Shown: in pieces, positions 1-6,171 of the stretch
Layout: every line of letters starts with the position of its first letter
Position numbering within the stretch: position 1 is the stretch's first letter
Source: an uncultured Sphingobium sp.
GTDB taxonomy: Bacteria > Pseudomonadota > Alphaproteobacteria > Sphingomonadales > Sphingomonadaceae
DNA length: 6,187 nt
NCBI GenBank assembly: GCA_913773715.1
Contig: CAJYHD010000817.1
Coordinates: forward strand, 1 to 6,187
Reading direction: 5' to 3'
The notes under the pieces: generated by a model
Databases searched by the model: none
Told to the model about the DNA's origin: nothing
Seen by the model: only the letters and a program-made list of their open reading frames with translations
Position numbers and translations under genes: made by a program

Positions 1-455
1 TCGCTTCCGAGTTGTGCCAGCGCGACGAGCATATTGTCTCGCCGCGCGTCGAGCAGCGTTTCCTCCGTAAGCGTACCCGCCGTCACGTAGCGGACGATGT
101 CGCGCGCGACGAGCGCCTTGCCGCCGCGCGCTTTTGCCTGCGCCGGAGTCTCGGTCTGTTCGGCAATGGCGACGCGGTGCCCTGCCTTGATCAGCCGCGC
201 GAGGTAGGCCTCTGAACTGTGAACCGGCACGCCGCACATCGGGATCGGTGCGCCCTGATGCTCACCGCGACTGGTGAGCGCTATGTCCAGCGTTGCCGCC
301 GCCGCTTTTGCATCGTCGAAGAACAATTCGAAAAAGTCGCCCATGCGATAGAAGAGCAAGCAATCATCCGCTTGCGCCTTCAGCGCCAGATATTGCGCCA
401 TCATCGGCGTCGGCTGCGCTGTTCCCTCGCTGATGCTTTTTGTCTCACGGCCCAT
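1..455 (-). CDS. mutS: DNA mismatch repair protein MutS, N-terminal part (runs off left edge)
   Basis: MutS recognises base mismatches and small loops in duplex DNA and starts methyl- or nick-directed repair together with MutL. The frame is open from the start to the window edge, so only about 150 residues of a normally ~850-900-residue protein are present. They cover most of the N-terminal mismatch-binding domain. Visible marks are [13 protein letters not shown], then [17 protein letters not shown], which contains the Phe-x-Glu (FFE) mismatch-reading motif. These are followed by [37 protein letters not shown] and the [13 protein letters not shown] segment. All align in order with the E. coli protein. 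I chose ATG at 455 because it leaves about 15 residues before TPMM, as in characterised MutS. An earlier in-frame ATG at 539, just after an in-frame stop, would add 28 basic, unconserved-looking residues. Neither start has a clear Shine-Dalgarno. The gene is divergent from maeB. Identity is very secure; the start is not. Confidence 0.95.
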   Translation of the reverse strand, partial: MGRETKSISEGTAQPTPMMAQYLALKAQADDCLLFYRMGDFFELFFDDAKAAAATLDIALTSRGEHQGAPIPMCGVPVHSSEAYLARLIKAGHRVAIAEQTETPAQAKARGGKALVARDIVRYVTAGTLTEETLLDARRDNMLVALAQLGS

Positions 456-591
456 CGTGGAGCGGATAGCGGTAAGGCGAGACGGTTTCCAGCGCTTCGC
501 TACGACCACTGCCAAATTGCGTTTCTCGCTCTTGCTCATAAGATATGGTTGCCGCTAAGACGTGGCTTTGTTCCGTAAAGTGGATAAAAAC
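456..591. promoter_or_regulatory. Divergent control region between mutS and maeB
   Basis: Both genes are read outward from this stretch, so promoters for each must lie here or inside the flanking genes. It measures 136 nt if mutS starts at 455 but only 52 nt if it starts at 539. A weak sigma70-like pair for maeB can be drawn as TTGCGT (517-522), a 16-nt spacer and TAAGAT (539-544). For mutS, a perfect TTGACA reads on the minus strand at 598-593, inside the maeB start, but no fitting -10 box follows it. The stretch just before maeB is A-rich (583-590). The region's role is certain by geometry; the individual boxes are speculative. Confidence 0.35.
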
Positions 592-2853
592 ATGTCAAAA
601 GACGCTAATGTTGAATTTTCTGAACGAGAGGCCCTGTATTTTCACGCGACAGGTCGCCCTGGAAAGATCGAGATTATCGCGTCCAAGCCGATGGCAACGC
701 AGCGCGACCTGAGTCTTGCCTATTCACCCGGCGTCGCCGTACCCGTACGCGCCATCGCGCAAGATCCGGCGACCGCTTATGATTACACCGCCAAGGGGAA
801 CCTCGTAGCGGTCATATCCAACGGCACGGCGATCCTGGGTCTCGGCAATCTCGGCGCGCTGGCCTCCAAGCCCGTGATGGAGGGTAAGGCCGTCCTCTTC
901 AAACGCTTCGCCGATGTCGATTCGATCGATATCGAACTCAAGACCGAGGACGTCGATCGCTTCATCGATGCCGTGGAACTGATGGAGCCGAGCTTCGGCG
1001 GCATCAACCTTGAGGATATCAAGGCGCCCGAATGCTTCATCATCGAACAGACGCTGAAGGAGCGGATGAACATTCCCGTGTTCCATGATGACCAGCACGG
1101 TACCGCCATCATCGCGGCGGCGGGCGTCATCAACGCCGCGCTGCTGACCGGGCGCGACATGAAGGACATGAAGGTGGTGGTGAACGGCGCCGGGGCCGCC
1201 TCCATCTCGTGCACCGAACTGATCAAGGCGCTGGGCGTCCCCAACGACAACGTCATCATGTGCGACAGCAAGGGCGTAATCTATCAGGGCCGCGCCGAGG
1301 GCATGAACCAGTGGAAGTCGGCCCATGCGGTGAAAACCGACGCGCGAACGCTCGCCGAAGCGGTCAAGGGCGCAGACGTGTTCCTGGGTCTCTCTGTCGC
1401 AGGGGCGATGTCGGTCGACATGGTGAAGTCCATGGCGGACAGGCCGATCATCTTCGCGATGGCGAATCCCGATCCTGAAATCCTGCCGCCCGACGCGAAG
1501 GCCGCGCGTCCCGACGTGATCGTCGCGACGGGCCGGTCGGACTTCCCCAACCAGGTGAACAACGTCCTGGGCTTCCCCTTCATCTTCCGCGGCGCGCTGG
1601 ATGTCCGGGCGACCGGCATCAACGACGCCATGAAGCTCGCGGCTGCCAAGGCGATCGCCGACCTAGCGCGCCAGCAGGTGCCGGAAGAAGTGGCGAAGGC
1701 CTATGGTCGCTCGCACAGTTTCGGGCCGGATTATATCATTCCCGCGCCGTTTGATCCGCGGCTGATGGAGGTGGTCCCCGCTGCCGTCGCCCAGGCTGCG
1801 ATGGACACTGGTGTCGCGCAAAAGCCGATCGCGGACATGGCGGCTTATCGCCAGTCGCTTAAGGCCAGGCTCAATCCGACAACATCGGTCCTCAACTCTG
1901 CCTACGAAGTGGCGAAGGCGAACCCCAAGCGCGTCGTTTTCGCAGAAGGTGAGGAGGAAGTCGTTCTGCGCGCTGCGATCCAGTTCCGCGATCTTGGCTA
2001 TGGCATCCCTGTGCTGGTCGGGCGCGAAGTGGTGAAGGACAGGTTGAGGGCATTGGGCGTCTCCGATCCCGACAGTTTCGAACTGCACAACAGCGTCAAC
2101 TCGCCGCTCGTCCCTGACATGGTGGATATGCTTTACCAGAGGCTCCAGCGGCGTGGCTATCTGCGGCGCGATTGTGAGCGGATGGTCAATCGAGACCGCA
2201 ACATCTTTGGCACGCTGCTGGTCAAGATGGGTGTGGCAGACGCGATGATCACAGGCATGACGCGCCCCTATGCGCAGACGTTGCGCGAAGTGAAGCGTGT
2301 CATGGACCCGGCACCGGGACGTATACCCTTCGGCATCCACGTCATGGTATCGAAGGACAAGACCGTCTTCCTCGCCGACACGACCGTCAACGAGCGTCCG
2401 TCGGCTGAGGAATTGGCTGGCATTGCTATAGGCACCGTCGCGGTCGCACGTCGTATGGGCCACGACCCGCGCGTCGCGTTCCTGTCCTATTCCAACTTCG
2501 GCAATCCGCCCGGAGCCTATCTCGACAATGTGCGCGATGCGATAAAGCTGCTGGACGATCGGAAGGCGAATTTCGAATATGAGGGCGAAATGACCGCCGA
2601 CGCGGCGCTCAATCCCGCCATCATGAAGAGTTATCCGTTCAGCCGCCTTTCTGGTCCGGCTAACATCCTCGTCATGCCCGGCCTGCAATCGGCCAATATT
2701 TCGGCGAAGCTGTTGCGCGAACTGGGCGGCACATCGATGATCGGCCCGATCCTCGTCGGCATGGAAAAGTCGGTTCAGATCGCGACGATGGCGTCCAATG
2801 CGTCGGAACTGCTGACACTCGCGGTTCTGGCGGCGGGTGGCGTTGCGGTCTAA
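592..2853 (+). CDS. maeB: NADP-type malic enzyme with C-terminal phosphotransacetylase-like domain (MaeB family)
   Basis: This cytoplasmic enzyme oxidatively decarboxylates malate to pyruvate and CO2, reducing NADP+ (or NAD+). It links the TCA cycle to gluconeogenesis and NADPH supply. The product is 753 residues; E. coli MaeB is 759. The malic domain shows Tyr44 (AYSPGVA, general acid), Lys99 (EGKAVLFK, general base), metal ligands Glu141 and Asp142 (NLEDIKAPE) and Asp167 (FHDDQHGTA), and a dinucleotide-binding loop GAGAAS near residue 200. The Tyr-Lys-Glu-Asp-Asp spacing matches the E. coli enzyme exactly, shifted by five residues. From about residue 430 to the end it resembles phosphotransacetylase (RVVFAEGEEE at 447-456). 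In the MaeB family that domain is regulatory, binding acetyl-CoA, rather than clearly catalytic. ATG 592 was chosen because the protein then begins MSKDANVEFSEREALYFHATG. An in-frame GTG at 562 would add ten residues without support. Cofactor preference cannot be decided by eye, and NAD-preferring homologues (Dme) look the same. Confidence 0.95.
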   Translation: MSKDANVEFSEREALYFHATGRPGKIEIIASKPMATQRDLSLAYSPGVAVPVRAIAQDPATAYDYTAKGNLVAVISNGTAILGLGNLGALASKPVMEGKAVLFKRFADVDSIDIELKTEDVDRFIDAVELMEPSFGGINLEDIKAPECFIIEQTLKERMNIPVFHDDQHGTAIIAAAGVINAALLTGRDMKDMKVVVNGAGAASISCTELIKALGVPNDNVIMCDSKGVIYQGRAEGMNQWKSAHAVKTDARTLAEAVKGADVFLGLSVAGAMSVDMVKSMADRPIIFAMANPDPEILPPDAKAARPDVIVATGRSDFPNQVNNVLGFPFIFRGALDVRATGINDAMKLAAAKAIADLARQQVPEEVAKAYGRSHSFGPDYIIPAPFDPRLMEVVPAAVAQAAMDTGVAQKPIADMAAYRQSLKARLNPTTSVLNSAYEVAKANPKRVVFAEGEEEVVLRAAIQFRDLGYGIPVLVGREVVKDRLRALGVSDPDSFELHNSVNSPLVPDMVDMLYQRLQRRGYLRRDCERMVNRDRNIFGTLLVKMGVADAMITGMTRPYAQTLREVKRVMDPAPGRIPFGIHVMVSKDKTVFLADTTVNERPSAEELAGIAIGTVAVARRMGHDPRVAFLSYSNFGNPPGAYLDNVRDAIKLLDDRKANFEYEGEMTADAALNPAIMKSYPFSRLSGPANILVMPGLQSANISAKLLRELGGTSMIGPILVGMEKSVQIATMASNASELLTLAVLAAGGVAV

Positions 2854-2877
2854 CTCATCGCTTATCGGACGATTGTC

Positions 2878-2938
2878 CATGCCAGTGTCTGATTTGGCTT
2901 GTATCGCCCATATTTTCAGGGTGAGATAAGTTGGCATG
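2878..2938 (+). promoter_or_regulatory. Nested inverted repeats upstream of the flavin reductase gene
   Basis: An outer 7-bp inverted repeat, CATGCCA (2878-2884) and TGGCATG (2932-2938), surrounds an inner one, TCGCCC (2904-2909) and GGGTGA (2919-2924). The inner arms have a 9-nt A/T-rich loop and one G-T pair. The two are nearly concentric, and the structure ends seven bases before the Shine-Dalgarno of the next gene. There is no T-run after either stem, so it does not look like a standard Rho-independent terminator for maeB. It could be a leader hairpin, an operator or chance. Only the pairing itself is observed. Confidence 0.3.
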
Positions 2939-2944
2939 AGTGCT

Positions 2945-2950
2945 AGGGGA
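2945..2950 (+). promoter_or_regulatory. Shine-Dalgarno of the flavin reductase gene
   Basis: AGGGGA lies eight bases before the ATG at 2959, an ideal spacing. It is the best ribosome binding site in the window and fixes the start of the downstream gene. Confidence 0.75.
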
Positions 2951-2958
2951 TTTCAGCA

Positions 2959-3456
2959 ATGACGGCTATCGCCAGCTTCGACAGTACGACGTTCCGGCGG
3001 GTACTTGGCCATTATCCCACCGGAGTCTGCGTCGTCACCGCGGTGGAAGCGGACGGCGCACCGACCGGCATGGTGGTCGGGTCTTTCACCTCGGTGTCGC
3101 TCGACCCGCCGCTGGTCGCCTTCTTTCCAGCCAAAAGTTCCAGCAGTTGGCCTCGCATCGAGGCTGTCGGCAAATTCTGCGTCAATGTCCTTGCCAGCGA
3201 TCAGATGGCGCTTTGCCGACAGATCGCGGCGCCCGGTACCGACAAGTTCGCCGGTATAGCGCATCGCGTGTCCGCCAACGGATCGCCGATCCTCGATGAC
3301 GTCGTAGCCTGGATCGACTGCAAGCTCGATGCGGTGCATGAAGCGGGCGACCATTATATTGTTCTCGGCCAGGTCGTTGCGTTGGAGGTCGATCGCCCCG
3401 GTCGCCCGCTGCTTTTCTTTCAGGGAAGCTATGGAGAATTTTCGCTGCTCGAATGA
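2959..3456 (+). CDS. Flavin reductase family protein (FMN-binding, HpaC/RutF-like)
   Basis: This is a 165-residue soluble, single-domain protein of the flavin reductase (split-barrel FMN-binding) superfamily. Family members reduce FMN or FAD with NAD(P)H and pass the reduced flavin to a partner oxygenase. The order of motifs is typical: HYPTGVCVVTA (18-28), GMVVGSFTSVSLDPPLVAF (37-55, flavin-phosphate region), FCVNVL (73-78), the GDH triad (130-132, seen in NADH-dependent members) followed by YIVLGQVV, and PLLFFQGSYG near the C terminus (150-159). Length is normal for short-chain members such as HpaC. The start is backed by the AGGGGA Shine-Dalgarno. It reads the same way as maeB and as the deacetylase gene, but gaps of 105 and 93 nt leave operon membership open. 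No oxygenase or nitrilotriacetate/4-hydroxyphenylacetate-type partner is next to it, so the physiological acceptor is unknown. The family call is firm; a specific name (hpaC, rutF) is not justified. Confidence 0.9.
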   Translation: MTAIASFDSTTFRRVLGHYPTGVCVVTAVEADGAPTGMVVGSFTSVSLDPPLVAFFPAKSSSSWPRIEAVGKFCVNVLASDQMALCRQIAAPGTDKFAGIAHRVSANGSPILDDVVAWIDCKLDAVHEAGDHYIVLGQVVALEVDRPGRPLLFFQGSYGEFSLLE

Positions 3457-3457
3457 G

Positions 3458-3511
3458 CCGGAGCGGTCGGAAATCCTGCGGCAACAAAACGGCTAATTAA
3501 CCCGGAGCGGT
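3458..3511 (+). repeat. Pair of 10-bp direct repeats between the flavin reductase and deacetylase genes
   Basis: CCGGAGCGGT occurs at 3458-3467 and again at 3502-3511, starting 44 bases apart. The similarity continues loosely after each copy, with GGAA then CC one to a few bases on. The first copy begins just after the flavin reductase stop. The second sits immediately before the AGGAAGG purine tract that precedes the deacetylase gene. An A/T-rich TAATTA (3494-3499) lies between them and could act as a -10 element, though no convincing -35 matches it. The repeat is directly visible; a function as a paired regulator site or duplication remnant is inference. Confidence 0.4.
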
Positions 3512-3549
3512 TAGGAAGGCCATTGCCCGACCACCGCCACCGGAAGTCC

Positions 3550-4527
3550 ATGACCGCGCTGCTCATCACCGTCGACACCGAGCTATCCGCCTTGTTCCAG
3601 CAGCAGGGCATGAGCCTTGACGACAATATCCGCAGATCGATCTGGGCGGAGGCGGGCGGGAAGGTGCACGGCATCGGCTGGCAGATGGATGTCATGGAGC
3701 GCCACGGTCTCAAGGGCGTCTTCTTCCTCGACCCCATGTCTGCTTTCGTCCATGGTCCTGATTTCCTTCGGCCCATCGTCGGTACGATCCTGTCGCGCGG
3801 GCATGAGGTGCAGATGCACATCCATACCGAATGGCTTGCCTGGACCGACAAGTCGCCCGTGGGCGGGCGGCAAGGCCACAGCATAGGTGACTTCTCCTTC
3901 GACGATCAGGTCGTTTTGCTGCGATCGGCCAAGACGTTGCTGGAGGACGCAGGCGCGCCCGCGATCACTGCGTTCCGCGCGGGCAATTTCGGAGCGAACG
4001 ACGATACGTTGCAAGCGCTGGCTGCGATTGGCGTGCGGTGGGACAGCAGCGTCAATCCCGCTTACCTCGGGAGAACCTGCCGGATTTCGGCCGATCCCGC
4101 GACGATCGGGGCAACCCGTATCGAAGACATGATCGAACTGCCCGTGTCGGGGATCAGCGATCGTCCGGGCAGCTTTCGTCCGGCACAGGTGTGTGCGATG
4201 TCGGCGGCGGAGATTTGCGGCGGGTTGCGCCACGCTGTCGAGGATCGCCACCCGACCTATGTCGTCGTCACGCACAGTTTCGAAATGCTCTCGCGCGATC
4301 GCCAACGCGCCAATGGCGCGGTCAAGGCGCGCTTCGAAGCGCTGTGCCGCGCCGCTTCGCGCCTTACCGGCGTACGCGCTGCTGGTTTCAATGATCTCGA
4401 TACGTCGATTGTCGCCGACGATCGACCGCTGACCCGTCTCTCGCCTGATAGTTTGCGCACCGGTTTGCGCCTTGCCCAGCAGGCGATAGCCACCTGGCGC
4501 TACGAGCGGCGGCTGATCCCGGCATGA
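3550..4527 (+). CDS. Polysaccharide deacetylase-like protein (NodB-type TIM-barrel fold)
   Basis: The 325-residue product resembles metal-dependent carbohydrate esterases that remove N- or O-acetyl groups from sugars. Visible motifs, in order: ITVDTE (Asp9, motif 1), GHEVQMHIHTEWLAW (His85, His90, His92; motif 2), TAFRAGNFGAND (Arg143, motif 3), WDSSVN (Asp165, motif 4) and VVVTHSFEML (His242, motif 5). Motif 1 differs from the classical TFDDG in having Thr where the metal-binding second Asp is usual. There is no signal peptide or membrane segment, so it probably acts in the cytoplasm. ATG 3550 opens directly into the first strand (MTALLITVDTE). An in-frame TTG at 3523, three bases after AGGAAGG (3513-3519), would add nine residues and is a real alternative. 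The stop overlaps the start of the ATP-grasp gene as ATGA, indicating translational coupling. The fold call is strong; substrate and even deacetylase activity are inferred. Confidence 0.87.
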   Translation: MTALLITVDTELSALFQQQGMSLDDNIRRSIWAEAGGKVHGIGWQMDVMERHGLKGVFFLDPMSAFVHGPDFLRPIVGTILSRGHEVQMHIHTEWLAWTDKSPVGGRQGHSIGDFSFDDQVVLLRSAKTLLEDAGAPAITAFRAGNFGANDDTLQALAAIGVRWDSSVNPAYLGRTCRISADPATIGATRIEDMIELPVSGISDRPGSFRPAQVCAMSAAEICGGLRHAVEDRHPTYVVVTHSFEMLSRDRQRANGAVKARFEALCRAASRLTGVRAAGFNDLDTSIVADDRPLTRLSPDSLRTGLRLAQQAIATWRYERRLIPA

Positions 4528-5741
4528 CGTCGCTGCCGCCTGCCATCGTTCTGGGAATCGACAACGCGATCGGGCTGACGGTCGTGCGCGAGCTTGGCCA
4601 GCATGGCGTGCGGGTTCATGGTATCACCGGCAATCCGCAATCCTCCATCGGTGCGGCATCGCGCTATTGCCGACAGGTTCACGCGCGACCGCAGGGGCCA
4701 GCGGCACGGTGGCTGCCCGAACTCATCGCACAAACCGGCGCGCAGGCGGTGCTGGCCATCTCCGAAACCGATCTTATCGATCTCTCCCAGCTTCCGCCGC
4801 GAATCGGTGAGTGCCACATCCTCGTCCCGCGCCCCGATCGCCTCGCCGATGTGCTGGACAAGCGGCGAACGCTGGACATCGCGAAGGCGGCGGGCATCAG
4901 CATTCCCGCGACCTGGCAGCCGATCGCAGGCGAGGATTTCGCCGCGCGCGTTCAAGAGCAAGCCTATCCGTTGATCGCAAAATGGGCCAATCCTCCCGCC
5001 GTGATCCCCTTGCTCGATCAGGCAGGGCTGGAATGGCTCAAGACCGAATATATCCATACGCCCGGTGAACTCGGATCGCTGCTGGCGCGCTATGCGCCGA
5101 TCGGTCAATGGCCTCTCATCCAGCAATATTGCAGCGGCGTCGGCGTCGGGCAGATGCTCTACGTGTACGACGGTCGCGCGACGCTTCGTTTCCAGCATCG
5201 TCGCCTGCACGAATGGCCACCGGAGGGGGGCGTCTCGACCAATTGTCGGGCTGAGCCATTCGGCCGGCATGCCGCGCAGATGGATTTGTCGGAAAAGCTG
5301 CTTCGCGCACTCGACTGGCAGGGGCAGGCGATGGTCGAATATCGCTATGATCAGGTGCAGGATCGCTATTGGCTGATGGAGGTCAACGGCCGCTTCTGGG
5401 GCAGTCTGCCGCTGGCGCATCATTGCGGCGCGCATTTCGCGTGGGAAGCGTACAGGCGTCACGTCCTTGTGCGAGGCGATGCCGCTCCTGCGCCGCGCGA
5501 CGACCTCAAGGCGCGCTATATGGTGCCCGAAAGCAAGCGCCTGCTGCGCGTCCTTCTGGCACAGGACCGGATCGAAGATCCCTTTTTCGAACCGACGCCC
5601 TGGCGAGACTTGCGGGATTATATTGCGAGCTTCGCCGATCCCAGATCGCGCTATTATGTTTTCAGTCGGTCTGACTGGCGTCCCTGGGCGCGGGACGTGA
5701 CGCAGATGGCGCGGAAAGCCTTGCGTTTGGAAAAGCGCTAA
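4524..5741 (+). CDS. ATP-grasp family protein, probable carboxylate-amine ligase
   Basis: The 405-residue cytoplasmic protein has an N-terminal pre-ATP-grasp segment beginning AIVLGIDNAIGLTVVRELG (7-25), like the nucleotide-fold starts of CarB and PurK relatives. An ATP-grasp core follows. Lys153 (PLIAKWANPP) fits an ATP-contacting lysine, and WPLIQQYCSGVGVGQ (196-210) fits the second ATP-binding strand and loop. MVEYRYD (270-276) and LMEVNGRFWGSLPLA (284-298) carry the Mg2+ ligands, with Glu286 and Asn288 forming the E-x-N pair and Glu272 nearby. Enzymes of this superfamily activate a carboxylate as an acyl phosphate and join it to an amine or thiol. The last ~90 residues are basic and aromatic and match no motif I recognise. 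The start codon lies inside the deacetylase stop (ATGA) and lacks its own good Shine-Dalgarno, so translation is probably coupled and the two proteins likely share a pathway. The 3' 80 bp are also coding on the opposite strand. Substrates are unknown. Confidence 0.88.
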   Translation: MTSLPPAIVLGIDNAIGLTVVRELGQHGVRVHGITGNPQSSIGAASRYCRQVHARPQGPAARWLPELIAQTGAQAVLAISETDLIDLSQLPPRIGECHILVPRPDRLADVLDKRRTLDIAKAAGISIPATWQPIAGEDFAARVQEQAYPLIAKWANPPAVIPLLDQAGLEWLKTEYIHTPGELGSLLARYAPIGQWPLIQQYCSGVGVGQMLYVYDGRATLRFQHRRLHEWPPEGGVSTNCRAEPFGRHAAQMDLSEKLLRALDWQGQAMVEYRYDQVQDRYWLMEVNGRFWGSLPLAHHCGAHFAWEAYRRHVLVRGDAAPAPRDDLKARYMVPESKRLLRVLLAQDRIEDPFFEPTPWRDLRDYIASFADPRSRYYVFSRSDWRPWARDVTQMARKALRLEKR

Positions 5742-6171
5742 TAAGGGCAGGAATCGTTGCCTCGATCCGTTTTAGGCATTGGGTCATGTAGCGATCATCA
5801 AGGCCATAGGGATCATGCAGATGCGGCATCATTGGTTTGGTCCATCGGCCAAGCAGCATGCGCGGCACATGAGATACGCGCCGATCGGCGGCGAGCCGGT
5901 GCAACTGCCGCACCTCCATGGCGAGCAGCAGATCACCCTCCTGCGGCTGATAATCCGCGAGATCGACGGCGATGTGGGCAGAGAGATCGTGGGTCAAAAC
6001 CGCCGCCGCCGCGATCGCAGGCGGATGCGCCGCTCGCCCACTGGCAGTGGACAGGCCGAACGAGGCCGTGTTCAATCCTGCCTTGCGCGCGACGACATCG
6101 GCAAAGGCGCTGCGGCAGATATTGCCCTGACACACGAACACCAGTCGCCTTACCTTTTCAGGGTTCGGCAT
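5662..6171 (-). CDS. Low-molecular-weight protein tyrosine phosphatase
   Basis: The 169-residue product belongs to the LMW-PTP family, which removes phosphate from tyrosine residues. In bacteria it often acts on the autokinases and enzymes of capsule or exopolysaccharide export (Wzb/Etp type). The signature loop is RLVFVCQGNICRSAF, with nucleophile Cys14 and phosphate-binding Arg20 (C-x5-R). The general-acid loop is HDPYGLDD with Asp120. LMW-PTPs usually have Pro after CRS; here it is Ala22. The catalytic fold should end near residue 147 (IPALISAF). The last ~22 residues (from PNARL) are Ala/Ser/Pro/Arg-rich, probably disordered, and are encoded entirely antisense to the end of the ATP-grasp gene. 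ATG 6171 puts the P-loop at the usual distance from the N terminus. The frame stays open upstream to the window edge, so an earlier start cannot be excluded. No tyrosine kinase partner is visible here. Confidence 0.9.
   Translation of the reverse strand: MPNPEKVRRLVFVCQGNICRSAFADVVARKAGLNTASFGLSTASGRAAHPPAIAAAAVLTHDLSAHIAVDLADYQPQEGDLLLAMEVRQLHRLAADRRVSHVPRMLLGRWTKPMMPHLHDPYGLDDRYMTQCLKRIEATIPALISAFPNARLSAPSASRPAPRDASQTD

Noticed and set aside
12..578. Two plus-strand open frames (12-215 and 219-578) at the left end
   Set aside because: They lie opposite mutS, whose frame is open and strongly conserved across the same stretch; their products are Arg/Cys-rich with no family resemblance.
562..591. 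GTG at 562 as the maeB start
   Set aside because: It would add ten residues (ALFRKVDKN-like) not expected at the family's N terminus; ATG 592 gives the usual length and opening.
593..598. Perfect TTGACA -35 box on the minus strand as a mutS promoter
   Set aside because: No acceptable -10 sequence occurs 15-19 bases downstream (the region reads CGGAAC-like), so the hexamer alone is likely chance.
2867..2878. Possible maeB terminator hairpin GGAC-GATT-GTCC
   Set aside because: The stem has only four pairs and no T-run follows, so it does not meet the usual pattern of a Rho-independent terminator.
1663..2937. 424-residue open frame on the minus strand opposite the second half of maeB
   Set aside because: It is antisense to a well-conserved enzyme, has no recognisable motif, and has the His/Arg/Asp-rich composition typical of shadow frames in GC-rich genes.
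3583..4305. 240-residue open frame opposite the deacetylase gene
   Set aside because: It is a shadow of the gene that carries the five deacetylase motifs; no motif or ribosome binding site supports it.
4500..5462. 320-residue open frame opposite the ATP-grasp gene
   Set aside because: The plus-strand frame carries clear ATP-grasp motifs and a coupled start; the antisense product resembles no family and is a GC-driven shadow.
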